DNA of 64,000 nucleotides. Source: Flagellimonas ochracea (lineage in GTDB: Bacteria; Bacteroidota; Bacteroidia; Flavobacteriales; Flavobacteriaceae). The notes under the pieces are model-generated. The model was not told the origin of the DNA, did not search any database, and saw only the letters and a program-made list of their open reading frames with translations. Both the position numbers and the translations under genes were made by a program. Location of the stretch: the NCBI RefSeq assembly GCF_009903685.1, contig NZ_JAAABI010000005.1, positions 62,001 through 126,000 of the forward strand, read 5' to 3'. Below are positions 36,901-46,661 of the stretch, one piece after another (the stretch's first letter is position 1; every line of letters begins with the position of its first letter).

Positions 36901-37165
36901 TCGCCGCACCAACGACCCTTCTGGCAGGTCTCTGCCCTATATAGGTGAAAAGCAGTGCCTGGCCCTCGCTCGCACTGATCGCATAATTTCCATCGAAATC
37001 TGTTTGGGTACCCGTAGTGGTCCCTTCAACGACAATGTTGACCCCAGGCAGTGGAAGCCCATCGGCATCCGTGACCGTACCTGTAATCGTCTTGTCTTGT
37101 GCAAAGGAAATGTGCACAACAAACGCCAATAAAAGCGTTAACAATCCATTAAGTTTTGTTCTCAT
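33911..37165 (-). CDS. SusC/RagA TonB-dependent outer-membrane transporter
   Basis: 1084 residues with a signal peptide (cleavage after SFAQ). A carboxypeptidase-regulatory-like domain follows (ITGTVTDADGLPLPGVNI, about residues 25-100), then a plug domain (EEVVVTALGIKREKQALGYAV, near 105-230) and a C-terminal beta-barrel ending in RRYGLSVKASF. There is no STN signalling domain, so it is a plain importer rather than an anti-sigma transducer. With SusD and the lipoprotein downstream it makes a three-gene import unit. The substrate cannot be read from the sequence; no glycan-degrading enzyme is encoded nearby. Confidence 0.95.
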   Translation of the reverse strand: MRTKLNGLLTLLLAFVVHISFAQDKTITGTVTDADGLPLPGVNIVVEGTTTGTQTDFDGNYAISASEGQALLFTYIGQRPARRVVGAASVVNVQMEEDTQALEEVVVTALGIKREKQALGYAVTEVGEEQLESRPEGDVARVLQGKAAGVQITNQSGLSGSATNVVIRGQSTFSGSNQALFIVDGVPFSSDTNSVGRGGDRQDFINGNNGSSRFLDLDPNSIESVNVLRGLAAATLYGSQGRNGVILITTKGGAAGTSGPKKTEITVNSSLFFNEIASLPDYQDEYGNGFDQNFGWFFSNWGPSFSREGPAGWGNQPNIDDNGTLAHPYSTSTSAIQAAFPEFQGARYEWRPYDSVEKFFRTGAVANTSINVRGASDDGKIGYNLNYGYLKDNGFTPNNSVTRNTLSVGGRAILSNKFTVAGTLNFARTKFISPPVALSQGNGATGSGSSVFGDLWFTPRSIDVQGLPFQNPITGGSVYYRQNNSIQHPLWTIGNAETNQETNRVFGQATVQYDITDNLNIIYRAGIDVYSENNVNFQNKGGINSNSGDVRLASGVYETWNNTNTIWDHNLVLNGDYDITEKIGSTFNVGATSRRTVFDQNGVASDGQQVFGVLRHFNFLNQNEIQNFSEQNIVGVYGQADFDYDNMVYVTLAGRNDWVSNFAKDNRTQFYPSASVSFIPTAAFDGLKSENILNYLKIRGGIGVSANFDAGNTNYPTVSTLFLDAQDVQDGSGQNVVTNTTGRRLGNENLQPETLEEIEVGVESRWWNNRITFDASVYKRTTNDLILDRFLDPATGFLRTSTNIGEIESEGLEADLGVEWFRAAEEGGFSWRTNVNFTAYETTVTDLGQDTDQVVYSGFSNLGNAAIEGEPLGVFFGGRILRDENGEFVIGADGYFVDDPVDGIIGDPNPDWVANVINSISYKNFTLGFQWNYTQGGDVYSSTISTLLGRGLIVETLNREDTYILPGVDTNGNPNNLQINNSDFWFSNVLFGPSEMQVYDATTLRLQEASLSYALPKKFLDRTPFGALTFTVSGQNLWFRAFNTPKGANFDPNTAGLGVSNGQGFDFINGPSSRRYGLSVKASF

Positions 37166-37739
37166 TTTAAAATTATTTGAATTAGCTAGCCGCTAAAATC
37201 ATAATTTCATGTTAATAATCCAAACTAATTTTACTAAATTTTTACTCGGACCTCTTTAAATACCTTTAGTTTAAAATCCTTGCTAATTATTGAAGAGCCC
37301 ACAATTTACCCTGTCAAGAATTGTTTTAAATGCAAATTTGGATAACTAAATGTCTGTTAGGGCTTACTATAGCTCTTTTAGAGGTTCATGCTATTGCTTA
37401 GGAATTAGTGGGAGGATTTGAGAAGGAAAAAATTATATACCTTAATATATAATGTTATTCTAAAAGTTCATTTTAGAATTAATCTTTAAGGAAATTGTTT
37501 TGGATAGTGGTTTTATGATTAATTTTTTCGATTTCACCTTTTTCAACTCGAATTTTATAGCACATTTGGGTGTTCGAAATTATTTTAAAACGATTGAAAA
37601 TAGGGAATGTAAAATATTTGAAAGCAAGTTTTTTCAATCTCTAAATAAATTTAATCTTTCTTGATTTGAATTATTCCGAAATATCACTACATTTGCAGCC
37701 CTCAAAAAGAGGGTTATTTAGTTTTATAATAGAAATTTA
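37166..37739. other. 574-base intergenic region between divergent susC and rpsL operons
   Basis: AT-rich and without a credible reading frame. The rpsL-side end holds a clear Bacteroidetes promoter and a short hairpin (listed separately). On the susC side I see only imperfect -7 boxes, such as minus-strand TAGTTTG at 37221-37227, with no well-spaced -33. The rest of the region I cannot explain. Confidence 0.6.
37666..37695 (+). promoter_or_regulatory. Promoter of the ribosomal super-operon
   Basis: TTG at 37666-37668, then 19 bases, then TACATTTG at 37688-37695, a near-perfect Bacteroidetes -33/-7 promoter. The rpsL ATG is 45 bases further on. A small hairpin (CCCTC, five A, GAGGG, 37699-37713) follows immediately and would lie at the very 5' end of the transcript. 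Confidence 0.78.
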
Positions 37740-38114
37740 ATGCCAACAATTTCACAATTAGTACGAAAAGGAAGAGCCACAATTACCAAGAAGAGTAAAT
37801 CGGCTGCTTTGGATTCGTGTCCTCAGAGAAGAGGTGTCTGTACGCGGGTTTATACCACTACGCCAAAAAAACCAAACTCTGCCATGCGAAAGGTGGCAAG
37901 GGTTAGGTTGACCAATGGCAAAGAGGTGAACGCCTACATCCCTGGAGAAGGACATAACCTCCAAGAGCACTCGATAGTATTGGTTAGAGGTGGAAGAGTT
38001 AAGGATTTGCCTGGTGTGCGATACCATATTGTTCGCGGTGCTTTGGATACTGCCGGAGTGGCGGGAAGAACACAGCGGAGATCAAAGTATGGTGCAAAGC
38101 GTCCTAAAAAGTAA
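37740..38114 (+). CDS. rpsL: 30S ribosomal protein S12
   Basis: 124 residues, the decoding-centre protein S12. The streptomycin-region motifs [16 protein letters not shown] and [10 protein letters not shown] are intact; the Lys codons usually mutated in resistant strains (in TPKKPNSA) are the sensitive form. First gene of the super-operon and close to its promoter. Confidence 0.98.
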   Translation: MPTISQLVRKGRATITKKSKSAALDSCPQRRGVCTRVYTTTPKKPNSAMRKVARVRLTNGKEVNAYIPGEGHNLQEHSIVLVRGGRVKDLPGVRYHIVRGALDTAGVAGRTQRRSKYGAKRPKK

Positions 38115-38133
38115 TCAACTTTAAGAAGAAGCG

Positions 38134-38610
38134 ATGAGAAAAAAGCAGGCAAAGAAAAGGCCGTTGTTGCCAGATCCCAAGTTTAACGATCAATTGGTTA
38201 CACGTTTTGTGAACATGATGATGTGGGATGGTAAAAAGTCAGTAGCATTCAAGATTTTTTACGATGCTATCGAGATTGTAGACGAGAAAAACACGGACGA
38301 GGAAAAAACTGGATTGGACCTATGGAAGGATGCGCTTTCCAATGTAATGCCCCATGTTGAGGTAAGGAGTAGGAGAGTTGGGGGTGCAACATTTCAAATT
38401 CCCATGCAGATTCGTCCAGACAGAAAAATATCCACAGCAATGAAATGGTTGATCAGTTATGCAAGAAAGCGTAATGAGAAATCCATGGCTCAAAAGCTGG
38501 CATCCGAGATTTTGGCAGCCTCAAAAGAGGAAGGTGCTGCTGTTAAGAAACGAGTAGACACGCACAAAATGGCTGAGGCCAATAAAGCATTCTCACACTT
38601 TAGATTCTAA
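38134..38610 (+). CDS. rpsG: 30S ribosomal protein S7
   Basis: 158 residues with the S7 signature [24 protein letters not shown] and C-terminal SHFRF. It nucleates the head of the 30S subunit. Spaced 19 bases from rpsL, 8 from fusA. Confidence 0.98.
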   Translation: MRKKQAKKRPLLPDPKFNDQLVTRFVNMMMWDGKKSVAFKIFYDAIEIVDEKNTDEEKTGLDLWKDALSNVMPHVEVRSRRVGGATFQIPMQIRPDRKISTAMKWLISYARKRNEKSMAQKLASEILAASKEEGAAVKKRVDTHKMAEANKAFSHFRF

Positions 38611-38618
38611 GTAAGAAA

Positions 38619-40745
38619 ATGGGAAGAGATTTAAAATATACAAGGAATATAGGTATTGCAGCTCATATTGATGCTGGTAAAACCACTACTACGGAACGTA
38701 TTCTTTTTTATACGGGTGTGAGCCATAAAATTGGGGAAGTGCACGATGGTGCCGCCACCATGGACTGGATGGAGCAAGAGCAAGAGCGTGGTATTACAAT
38801 TACCTCTGCCGCCACAACATGTACTTGGCAGTTTCCAACCGAACAAGGCAAACCAACTGCAGATGCCAAAGGGTACCACTTTAATATCATTGATACTCCC
38901 GGACACGTTGATTTCACGGTCGAGGTTAACCGTTCTCTTCGCGTTTTAGACGGTTTGGTATTCTTGTTCAGCGCAGTTGATGGTGTTGAGCCACAGTCAG
39001 AAACCAACTGGAGACTAGCGGATAATTATAAGGTGCCACGTATTGGTTTTGTTAACAAAATGGACCGTCAAGGTTCTAATTTTTTGAACGTGTGCAAGCA
39101 AGTTCGTGAAATGTTGGGATCAAATGCGGTGCCAATTGTTCTCCCTATTGGCGATGAAGCTGATTTTAAAGGAATAGTTGACTTGGTCAAGAATCGGGCA
39201 ATTGTATGGCACGAAGACAACTTTGGCTCCACCTTTGATGTGGTTGACATTCCTGCAGAAATGGAAGCCGAGGTAAAAGAGTACAGAGCTGCTTTAATTG
39301 AAGCTGTTGCCGAATACGATGAAGAGTTGATGGAAAAGTTCTTTGAGGATGAAGACTCTATCACGGAAGAAGAGGTGCATGCCGCATTACGTGCAGCAGT
39401 TATGGACAGAGCCATTATTCCAATGATTTGTGGTTCTTCCTTTAAGAATAAAGGAGTTCAATTTCTCTTGGACGCTGTTTGTCGCTACTTGCCCTCTCCC
39501 TTGGATAAGGAAGCCATTATAGGTGTTAATCCTGATACGGGAGAAGAAGAAAAAAGAAAGCCGGACCCAAAAGAACCATTTGCTGCTTTGGCATTTAAGA
39601 TTGCCACTGACCCATTCGTTGGTCGTTTGGCATTCTTCAGAGCATACTCTGGTCGTTTGGATGCTGGTTCTTACATTTTGAATAATCGTTCTGGAAAAAA
39701 AGAACGTATTTCTCGAATCTATCAAATGCACTCCAATAAGCAAAATGCCATCGATTACATCGAAGCAGGTGATATTGGTGCCGCTGTTGGATTTAAAGAT
39801 ATAAAGACAGGAGATACGATGTCTTCGGAAAAGCACCCTATTGTGCTTGAAAGCATGGACTTTCCTGATCCCGTTATTGGTATTGCGGTTGAGCCCAAGA
39901 CCAAGGCAGATGTTGATAAGTTAGGCATGGCTTTGTCTAAATTAGCTGAGGAAGATCCTACATTCCAAGTGAAAACTGATGAAGCCTCGGGCCAGACCAT
40001 TATTTCTGGTATGGGAGAACTTCACTTGGATATCATTGTCGATCGTTTAAGACGAGAGTTCAAGGTTGAGGTGAACCAAGGTCAACCCCAGGTTGAATAT
40101 AAGGAAGCACTTACTGCCCAAGCAAACCACAGAGAAGTTTACAAGAAACAGACTGGTGGTCGCGGTAAATTTGCTGATATTGTGTTCACTATGGAACCTG
40201 CAGAAGAAGGCACACAAGGTCTTGAGTTTGTGAATGAAATCAAGGGAGGTAACATTCCTAAAGAATATATCCCATCAGTAGAAAAAGGATTCAAGGAAGC
40301 AATGAAAAATGGTCCCTTGGCCGGATTTGAGATGGATAGCATGAAAATTACGCTTAAGGATGGATCTTTCCACCCTGTGGATTCTGATTCATTGTCCTTT
40401 GAGCTAGCTGCAAAGATTGGTTACAAAGAAGCTGCGCGAGCTGCCAGGGCCGTATTGATGGAGCCCATCATGAAATTGGAGGTCTTGACCCCCGAAGAAA
40501 ACATGGGGGATATCGTGGGTGACTTGAACCGAAGAAGAGGGCAGGTCAATAACATGGACGATAGAGCAGGTTCCAAGGTGGTTAAAGCCGAGGTTCCTCT
40601 GTCCGAAATGTTCGGATATGTAACCGCCTTGAGAACGTTGTCCTCAGGTAGGGCCACTTCCACGATGGAATTTTCACACTATGCCGAAACACCTTCCAAT
40701 ATTGCGGAGGAAGTTATTAAAACGGCTAAAGGAGTAACCGCTTAA
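38619..40745 (+). CDS. fusA: Elongation factor G
   Basis: 708-residue translocase. G1 AHIDAGKTT, the switch [16 protein letters not shown] and [10 protein letters not shown] are all present, followed by domains II-V with [10 protein letters not shown] and C-terminal [18 protein letters not shown]. It drives tRNA-mRNA movement and, with RRF, ribosome recycling. Confidence 0.98.
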   Translation: MGRDLKYTRNIGIAAHIDAGKTTTTERILFYTGVSHKIGEVHDGAATMDWMEQEQERGITITSAATTCTWQFPTEQGKPTADAKGYHFNIIDTPGHVDFTVEVNRSLRVLDGLVFLFSAVDGVEPQSETNWRLADNYKVPRIGFVNKMDRQGSNFLNVCKQVREMLGSNAVPIVLPIGDEADFKGIVDLVKNRAIVWHEDNFGSTFDVVDIPAEMEAEVKEYRAALIEAVAEYDEELMEKFFEDEDSITEEEVHAALRAAVMDRAIIPMICGSSFKNKGVQFLLDAVCRYLPSPLDKEAIIGVNPDTGEEEKRKPDPKEPFAALAFKIATDPFVGRLAFFRAYSGRLDAGSYILNNRSGKKERISRIYQMHSNKQNAIDYIEAGDIGAAVGFKDIKTGDTMSSEKHPIVLESMDFPDPVIGIAVEPKTKADVDKLGMALSKLAEEDPTFQVKTDEASGQTIISGMGELHLDIIVDRLRREFKVEVNQGQPQVEYKEALTAQANHREVYKKQTGGRGKFADIVFTMEPAEEGTQGLEFVNEIKGGNIPKEYIPSVEKGFKEAMKNGPLAGFEMDSMKITLKDGSFHPVDSDSLSFELAAKIGYKEAARAARAVLMEPIMKLEVLTPEENMGDIVGDLNRRRGQVNNMDDRAGSKVVKAEVPLSEMFGYVTALRTLSSGRATSTMEFSHYAETPSNIAEEVIKTAKGVTA

Positions 40746-40755
40746 TTTCAGCAAG

Positions 40756-41061
40756 ATGAGTCAAAAGATTAGAATAAAATTAAAGTCTTACGATCACAAT
40801 TTGGTGGACAAATCTGCTGAGAAGATCGTGAAAACAGTTAAAACAACCGGTGCTGTGGTTACCGGTCCAATTCCGTTGCCAACGCACAAAAAGATATTTA
40901 CAGTTTTGCGTTCACCACACGTGAACAAAAAATCACGGGAACAATTCCAATTGAGCTCTTATAAAAGACTTTTGGATATTTATAGTTCCTCATCAAAAAC
41001 CATTGATGCCTTGATGAAGCTTGAGCTTCCGAGTGGTGTTGAGGTTGAGATTAAAGTTTGA
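40756..41061 (+). CDS. rpsJ: 30S ribosomal protein S10
   Basis: 101 residues, matching S10 ([43 protein letters not shown]). In E. coli this gene begins the S10 operon; here it follows fusA by 10 bases and is followed by a 161-base structured gap before rplC. Confidence 0.98.
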   Translation: MSQKIRIKLKSYDHNLVDKSAEKIVKTVKTTGAVVTGPIPLPTHKKIFTVLRSPHVNKKSREQFQLSSYKRLLDIYSSSSKTIDALMKLELPSGVEVEIKV

Positions 41062-41222
41062 TAAAGTTTCTGCCATAGGGCAGAAATGACATGTCCTGGG
41101 CGACGGTCTGGGAAAAACGGTGAAAGAAAAAAATCTGGGTCAGAGCAGAGGCTTTTCTTGACCCAATTTTTTTGCCAAGAAATTGGTATAATAAAAAGTA
41201 AACAATTAATAATTAAATAAAT
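41062..41222 (+). promoter_or_regulatory. Structured 161-base gap, attenuator-like leader of rplC
   Basis: Two stems are visible. TTTCTGCC (41067-41074) can pair with GGCAGAAA (41079-41086) right after the rpsJ stop. TGGGTCA (41136-41142) can pair with TGACCCA (41159-41165), and is followed by a run of seven T (41167-41173), which has the form of an intrinsic terminator. Since the operon clearly continues, this looks like an attenuator or an autogenous leader for L3/L4 rather than a true end. I see no TAnnTTTG promoter here. Confidence 0.6.
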
Positions 41223-41846
41223 ATGTCTGGGTTAATAGGAAGAAAAATCGGCATGACCAGCATCTTCGACGAGAATGGAAAAAACATTCCATGCACCGTT
41301 CTTGAGGCTGGACCATGTGTGGTTACCCAAGTCAGAACCGAAGAGGTAGACGGGTACAGTGCCCTTCAACTTGGTTTCGATGACAAGGCAGAAAAACGTG
41401 CTAATAAGGCCGAGACCGGCCACTTTAAAAAGGCAGGTGCTTCTCCAAAGAAGAAAGTCGTTGAATTCCAAGGGTTTGAAGGAGAATACAAATTAGGGGA
41501 TACCGTTGGTGTTGACCTGTTTGTAGAAGGAGAATTTGTAGATGTTGTAGGCACATCAAAAGGAAAAGGATTCCAAGGAGTTGTAAAACGACATGGTTTT
41601 GGTGGGGTCGGCCAAGCAACGCACGGTCAGCACAACAGATTGAGGGCACCCGGTTCCATTGGAGCGGCCTCGTATCCTGCAAGAGTTTTTAAGGGAATGC
41701 GAATGGCCGGTAGAATGGGTGGTGAAAGAGTGACTGTTCAAAACTTAAGAGTATTGAAAGTTGTGCCTGAAAAGAACCTTTTGGTAGTAAAAGGTTGTGT
41801 GCCCGGGCATAAAAATTCATATGTAACTATACAAAGGTGGCAATAA
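41223..41846 (+). CDS. rplC: 50S ribosomal protein L3
   Basis: 207 residues, an early-assembling 23S rRNA binder with [17 protein letters not shown] at the N-terminus and [12 protein letters not shown] plus the central extension loop. Its TAA shares a base with the rplD ATG. Confidence 0.98.
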   Translation: MSGLIGRKIGMTSIFDENGKNIPCTVLEAGPCVVTQVRTEEVDGYSALQLGFDDKAEKRANKAETGHFKKAGASPKKKVVEFQGFEGEYKLGDTVGVDLFVEGEFVDVVGTSKGKGFQGVVKRHGFGGVGQATHGQHNRLRAPGSIGAASYPARVFKGMRMAGRMGGERVTVQNLRVLKVVPEKNLLVVKGCVPGHKNSYVTIQRWQ

Positions 41847-42475
41847 TGAAGGTAGCAGTATTAGACATCAAAGGAAAAGAAACAGGAAGAAAGGCAGACC
41901 TTTCTGACGATGTTTTCGCCATAGAGCCGAATGAGCATGCCATCTATTTGGATGTGAAGCAGTATCTGGCTCGCCAAAGACAAGGCACGCACAAGGCCAA
42001 AGAAAGAGCTGAGATTGCCGGGAGTACCCGAAAAATCAAAAAGCAAAAAGGAACAGGTACTGCCAGAGCTGGTAGCATCAAGTCGCCCATTTTTAGAGGA
42101 GGTGGTAGAATCTTCGGTCCAAGACCTAAGGATTATACCCAAAAGTTGAATAAAAACGTTAAGCGATTGGCCAGAAAATCGGCCTTGAGCTTAAAGTCCA
42201 AAGAGAAGGCTTTGGTAGTTGTGGAAGACTTCAATTTTGATGCTCCAAAAACCAAGGATTTTATGGCTTTCTTGAGCTCTTTGGGCCTAGAAAATAAAAA
42301 GTCTCTCATTGTGTTGGGCGGTATAAATAATAATGTATATTTGTCGTCGCGTAATTTGGAACGTTCCGAAGTCGTAATCAATTCAGAATTAAGCACTTAT
42401 AAAATTGTAAATGCAAATAGTATTGTGTTGACAGAGAGCTCTTTGGAAGGAATTGAATCGAACCTAAAGAAATAG
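41846..42475 (+). CDS. rplD: 50S ribosomal protein L4
   Basis: 209 residues from the ATG at 41846 (an upstream in-frame GTG at 41837 would sit inside rplC). It has the L4 extended loop region around GTGTARAGSIKSPIFRGGG. In E. coli L4 represses its own operon through the leader; the structured gap before rplC here would be the natural place for such control. Confidence 0.97.
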   Translation: MKVAVLDIKGKETGRKADLSDDVFAIEPNEHAIYLDVKQYLARQRQGTHKAKERAEIAGSTRKIKKQKGTGTARAGSIKSPIFRGGGRIFGPRPKDYTQKLNKNVKRLARKSALSLKSKEKALVVVEDFNFDAPKTKDFMAFLSSLGLENKKSLIVLGGINNNVYLSSRNLERSEVVINSELSTYKIVNANSIVLTESSLEGIESNLKK

Positions 42476-42482
42476 AAATATC

Positions 42483-42773
42483 ATGAGTGTGTTGATAAAA
42501 CCGATTATTACGGAAAAAATGACCGCTGACAGCGAGCTTTTCAATCGTTATGGTTTCTTTGTTGACCCAAAAGCCAATAAATTGGAAATCAAGGAGGCGG
42601 TAGAGGCAACGTATGGCGTTTCTGTGGAAAAGGTGAGAACAATGAATTATGGTCCCAACAGGAAAAGCCGTTATACGAAAACGGGAGTCCAACATGGAAA
42701 AACAAACGCTTTGAAAAAAGCAATTGTTGATGTGGCCGAAGGTGATATAATTGATTTTTACAGCAATCTATAA
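42483..42773 (+). CDS. rplW: 50S ribosomal protein L23
   Basis: 96 residues, tunnel-exit protein that docks trigger factor and SRP. Signature IKPIITEKMT near the N-terminus and VRTMNYGPNRKS in the loop. Starts 7 bases after rplD. Confidence 0.97.
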   Translation: MSVLIKPIITEKMTADSELFNRYGFFVDPKANKLEIKEAVEATYGVSVEKVRTMNYGPNRKSRYTKTGVQHGKTNALKKAIVDVAEGDIIDFYSNL

Positions 42774-42782
42774 AGACAAGAA

Positions 42783-43607
42783 ATGTCAGTTAGAAAATTA
42801 AAACCGATAACCCCTGGTCAGCGTTTTAGAGTAGTAAACGGATTTGACGCGATTACTACTGATAAGCCGGAGAAAAGCTTGCTTGCTCCGTTAAAAAAGA
42901 CAGGTGGTAGGAACAGTCAAGGAAAGATGACAATGCGCCACAGAGGTGGAGGTCATAAAAGAAGATACCGTATTGTCGATTTCAAAAGGGACAAACAAGA
43001 TATGGATGCTACAGTGGTTTCCATTCAGTACGACCCCAACAGAACGGCATTTATTGCCTTGGTAGAGTATAAGGACGGTGAAAAAAGATATGTAGTTGCC
43101 CAAAATGGGTTGCAGGTGGGCCAGAAAATTTCTTCCGGTTCAAAAGCAGCTCCTGAAATTGGAAATGCACTTCCATTGAGTGAAATTCCGTTGGGAACGA
43201 TTATTTCTTGCATCGAGCTTAGACCTGGACAAGGAGCTGTAATGGCCAGAAGCGCAGGCACTTTCGCCCAATTGATGGCGAAGGACGGAAAGTTTGTGAC
43301 CATTAAATTGCCTTCAGGTGAAACACGTATGATATTGGCCACTTGTTTGGCCACTGTAGGTGCGGTTTCCAACTCGGATCATCAGTTATTGGTTTCTGGT
43401 AAAGCCGGTAGAAGTAGATGGTTGGGCAGAAGACCAAGAACTAGGCCTGTGGCCATGAACCCTGTCGATCACCCAATGGGTGGTGGTGAAGGAAGGGCTT
43501 CCGGAGGTCATCCAAGATCTAGGAACGGCATTCCTGCAAAAGGATATAGAACACGTTCAAGGACTAAAGATTCCAATAGATATATCATAGAACGTAGAAA
43601 GAAATAA
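42783..43607 (+). CDS. rplB: 50S ribosomal protein L2
   Basis: 274 residues, peptidyl-transferase-region protein with the conserved [15 protein letters not shown] and C-terminal [13 protein letters not shown] segments. Confidence 0.98.
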   Translation: MSVRKLKPITPGQRFRVVNGFDAITTDKPEKSLLAPLKKTGGRNSQGKMTMRHRGGGHKRRYRIVDFKRDKQDMDATVVSIQYDPNRTAFIALVEYKDGEKRYVVAQNGLQVGQKISSGSKAAPEIGNALPLSEIPLGTIISCIELRPGQGAVMARSAGTFAQLMAKDGKFVTIKLPSGETRMILATCLATVGAVSNSDHQLLVSGKAGRSRWLGRRPRTRPVAMNPVDHPMGGGEGRASGGHPRSRNGIPAKGYRTRSRTKDSNRYIIERRKK

Positions 43608-43618
43608 AAGAAAAGTAA

Positions 43619-43897
43619 ATGGCACGTTCATTAAAAAAAGGACCATACGTTCATTACAGCTTGGAGAAAAAAGTCCAAGCCAATATAGAATCAGGTAAGA
43701 AAACAGTTATCAAAACGTGGTCCAGGGCCTCAATGATAACTCCAGATTTTGTAGGACAGACCATCGCAGTGCATAACGGAAGACAATTTGTCCCTGTATA
43801 TGTAACTGAGAACATGGTCGGACATAAACTTGGAGAATTTTCACCTACACGATCTTTCAGGGGTCATGCAGGGGCTAAAGACAAAGGTAAAAGGTAA
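43619..43897 (+). CDS. rpsS: 30S ribosomal protein S19
   Basis: 92 residues, head protein of the 30S subunit; [18 protein letters not shown] and [16 protein letters not shown] are typical. Confidence 0.98.
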   Translation: MARSLKKGPYVHYSLEKKVQANIESGKKTVIKTWSRASMITPDFVGQTIAVHNGRQFVPVYVTENMVGHKLGEFSPTRSFRGHAGAKDKGKR

Positions 43898-43904
43898 GTA
43901 AGCT

Positions 43905-44312
43905 ATGGGAGTTCGTAAAAGACAAATGGCCGAAAGGCTGAAAGAAGAGAAGAAGCAACTTGCTATCGCAAAGCTCAACAATTGCCCAACATCTCCTAGA
44001 AAGATGCGATTGGTAGCTGATTTGGTGAGAGGAAAACAGGTTGAAACGGCATTGGCCATTTTAAAATTCAACCCAAAAGAAGCATCAAGAAGGCTGGAAA
44101 AACTTTTGCTTTCTGCCATTGCCAATTGGGAGGCTAAAAATGAGGAGGCCAATATTGAGGAAGCTGATCTTTATATCAAGGAAATTCGTGTAGATGGAGG
44201 AACCATGTTGAAAAGATTAAGACCGGCGCCCCAAGGAAGAGCACATAGAATCAGAAAGCGTTCCAACCATGTTACCATGGTTGTGGAATCGAGTAACAAC
44301 GTTCAAAGCTAG
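43905..44312 (+). CDS. rplV: 50S ribosomal protein L22
   Basis: 135 residues, exit-tunnel protein; core [19 protein letters not shown] and the tunnel hairpin ending [17 protein letters not shown] are intact. The N-terminus is slightly longer than in E. coli, as usual in Bacteroidetes. Confidence 0.97.
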   Translation: MGVRKRQMAERLKEEKKQLAIAKLNNCPTSPRKMRLVADLVRGKQVETALAILKFNPKEASRRLEKLLLSAIANWEAKNEEANIEEADLYIKEIRVDGGTMLKRLRPAPQGRAHRIRKRSNHVTMVVESSNNVQS

Positions 44313-44322
44313 AAGAAACAAT

Positions 44323-45039
44323 ATGGGACAAAAGACCAATCCAATAGGAAATCGCTTAGGAATTATCAGAGGATGGGAATCGAACTGGTACGGAGGAAAC
44401 GATTACGGCGATAAGCTGGCTGAGGATGATAAAATAAGAAAGTATATCCATGCGCGTTTGGCCAAGGCCAGCGTATCAAGGGTAATTATTGAGAGAACGT
44501 TAAAGTTGATAACCATTACCATCACCACTGCAAGGCCGGGTATTATTATTGGTAAAGGAGGTCAAGAGGTAGATAAACTTAAGGAAGAGCTTAAGAAAAT
44601 CACCAACAAGGAAGTTCAAATCAATATTCACGAAATAAAACGACCTGAGCTTGACGCCAATTTAGTTGCAGCCAGTGTAGCCAGACAGATTGAAAGTAGA
44701 ATTTCATACAGAAGAGCCATTAAAATGGCCATTGCTGCGGCAATGCGTATGAATGCAGAAGGAATAAAGATTCAGATTTCTGGACGATTGAACGGTGCGG
44801 AGATGGCACGTTCAGAATCTTATAAGGACGGTAGAATTCCATTGTCTACGTTCAGAGCGGATATAGACTATGCGTTACACGAGGCCCACACCACCTACGG
44901 AAGACTAGGAATCAAGGTTTGGATCATGAAGGGAGAAGTTTATGGTAAACGAGAACTATCCCCATTGGTAGGACTGTCGAAAGGTCAAGGAAAAGGCGGC
45001 AAACAAGATGGTAAAAAACCACAGCGCCGTAGAAAATAA
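44323..45039 (+). CDS. rpsC: 30S ribosomal protein S3
   Basis: 238 residues from the ATG at 44323 ([13 protein letters not shown]); the frame extends upstream into rplV but that part is not S3. KH domain ([18 protein letters not shown]) and C-terminal basic tail rich in Gly, Lys and Arg. It helps unwind mRNA at the entry channel. Confidence 0.97.
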   Translation: MGQKTNPIGNRLGIIRGWESNWYGGNDYGDKLAEDDKIRKYIHARLAKASVSRVIIERTLKLITITITTARPGIIIGKGGQEVDKLKEELKKITNKEVQINIHEIKRPELDANLVAASVARQIESRISYRRAIKMAIAAAMRMNAEGIKIQISGRLNGAEMARSESYKDGRIPLSTFRADIDYALHEAHTTYGRLGIKVWIMKGEVYGKRELSPLVGLSKGQGKGGKQDGKKPQRRRK

Positions 45040-45059
45040 TATGCTAAAGTAAAGGTAAA

Positions 45060-45479
45060 ATGTTACAGCCAAAAAGATCAAAATTTCGTAAAGCCCAAAA
45101 GGGACGTATGAAAGGGAATTCCCAGAGAGGACATCAGCTTTCCAATGGAATGTTTGGTATTAAGTCCATGGATTCACACTTTATCACTTCCCGTCAAATA
45201 GAGGCTGCGCGTATCGCTGCGACAAGATATATGAAAAGACAAGGTCAGTTGTGGATCAAAATTTTTCCGGACAAACCCATTACCAAAAAGCCGCTTGAGG
45301 TACGTATGGGTAAAGGAAAAGGTGCTCCAGAATATTGGGTGGCCGTTGTGAAACCGGGAAGAATCATGTTTGAGGTCGCCGGGGTTCCCATGGACATTGC
45401 CAAGGAAGCCTTACGACTTGCCGCACAGAAATTACCGGTAAAAACGAAGTTTGTCGTAGCTAGGGATTATTCCGCTTAA
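45060..45479 (+). CDS. rplP: 50S ribosomal protein L16
   Basis: 139 residues; [20 protein letters not shown] and [19 protein letters not shown] are diagnostic. It organises the A-site of the peptidyl-transferase centre. Confidence 0.98.
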   Translation: MLQPKRSKFRKAQKGRMKGNSQRGHQLSNGMFGIKSMDSHFITSRQIEAARIAATRYMKRQGQLWIKIFPDKPITKKPLEVRMGKGKGAPEYWVAVVKPGRIMFEVAGVPMDIAKEALRLAAQKLPVKTKFVVARDYSA

Positions 45480-45498
45480 TTTTTAATTGAGAAGAAAG

Positions 45499-45690
45499 AT
45501 GAGACAGTCAGAAATAAAAGAACTTTCAATTGAAGAACTAAAGGAGAAGTTGGCCGAGTTCAAAAAACAACATGCCGACCTGAAAATGGCACATGCCGTT
45601 ACTCCTTTGGAAAATCCTTTACAGATAAGAAGTACAAGAAGGACGGTGGCAAGACTTGCAACAGAATTAACAAAAAGGGAATTACAATAA
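45499..45690 (+). CDS. rpmC: 50S ribosomal protein L29
   Basis: 63 residues from the ATG at 45499 (a TTG 12 bases earlier is in frame but less likely). Helical, basic protein with the family pattern [16 protein letters not shown] and [11 protein letters not shown], near the tunnel exit. Confidence 0.95.
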   Translation: MRQSEIKELSIEELKEKLAEFKKQHADLKMAHAVTPLENPLQIRSTRRTVARLATELTKRELQ

Positions 45691-45703
45691 TTGGTTCTGC
45701 CTT

Positions 45704-45961
45704 ATGGAAAACAGAAATTTAAGAAAAGAAAGAATAGGCGTTGTTACCAGCAACAAAATGGAGAAATCAATTGTGGTTTCTGAGGTAAAACGAGTAAAGC
45801 ACCCAATGTATGGGAAGTTCGTTTTAAAGACCAAGAAATATGTAGCCCACGATGAGAAGAACGATTGCAACGAAGGTGACACCGTTAAAATAATGGAGAC
45901 TAGACCCTTGAGCAAGACAAAATGCTGGAGGTTGGTAGAAATCCTTGAAAGAGCTAAATAA
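45704..45961 (+). CDS. rpsQ: 30S ribosomal protein S17
   Basis: 85 residues with [18 protein letters not shown] and [19 protein letters not shown]. Starts 13 bases after rpmC. Confidence 0.97.
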   Translation: MENRNLRKERIGVVTSNKMEKSIVVSEVKRVKHPMYGKFVLKTKKYVAHDEKNDCNEGDTVKIMETRPLSKTKCWRLVEILERAK

Positions 45962-45963
45962 TT

Positions 45964-46332
45964 ATGGTACAGCAAGAATCAAGATTAAAGGTTGCGGATA
46001 ACACAGGTGCAAAAGAAGTACTTACCATCCGCGTACTTGGGGGAACAAAAAGAAGATATGCTTCCTTGGGTGACAAAATTGTTGTCACTGTTAAAGAAGC
46101 AACTCCAAATGGTACTGTAAAAAAAGGTTCAGTTTCAACAGCTGTTGTTGTTAGAACAAAGAAAGAAGTAAGGAGGCCTGATGGTTCCTATATCCGCTTT
46201 GATGACAATGCCTGTGTATTGTTGAATCCAACTGGTGAGATGAGGGGAACTCGTGTATTTGGGCCTGTGGCCAGAGAACTTAGGGACAGACAGTTCATGA
46301 AAATCGTTTCACTGGCACCCGAAGTGCTTTAA
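45964..46332 (+). CDS. rplN: 50S ribosomal protein L14
   Basis: 122 residues; [18 protein letters not shown] start and [24 protein letters not shown] end are standard. Binds 23S rRNA at the subunit interface. Confidence 0.98.
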   Translation: MVQQESRLKVADNTGAKEVLTIRVLGGTKRRYASLGDKIVVTVKEATPNGTVKKGSVSTAVVVRTKKEVRRPDGSYIRFDDNACVLLNPTGEMRGTRVFGPVARELRDRQFMKIVSLAPEVL

Positions 46333-46347
46333 AAGAAATTAAGAGAG

Positions 46348-46659
46348 ATGAAGTTGAAGATAAAAACAGGGGATACGGTAAAAGTCATTGCGGGTGACCA
46401 CAAAGGCAGCGAAGGTAAAGTGCTTCGCGTGGACCGTGAAAAGAACAAAGCTGTAGTGGAAGGCGTCAACATGGTGTCCAAACACGAAAAGCCCAGTGCT
46501 AAGAACCCTCAAGGTGGCATAACAAAAAAGGAAGCCCCCATACATGTTTCCAATCTATCGTTGATCGATCCAAAATCTGGTGATGCCACACGTGTGGGTT
46601 ACGAGTTGAGAGATGGAAAGAAAGTTAGGGTTTCCAAAAAATCCAATGAAGTAGTTTAG
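46348..46659 (+). CDS. rplX: 50S ribosomal protein L24
   Basis: 103 residues with a KOW motif ([20 protein letters not shown]). An initiator of 50S assembly. Confidence 0.97.
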   Translation: MKLKIKTGDTVKVIAGDHKGSEGKVLRVDREKNKAVVEGVNMVSKHEKPSAKNPQGGITKKEAPIHVSNLSLIDPKSGDATRVGYELRDGKKVRVSKKSNEVV

Positions 46660-46661
46660 TC

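Noticed and set aside
41187..41192. TATAAT box before rplC
   Set aside because: Matches the E. coli -10 consensus, but Bacteroidetes sigma factors use TAnnTTTG with a -33 TTG, and no such spacing is found here.
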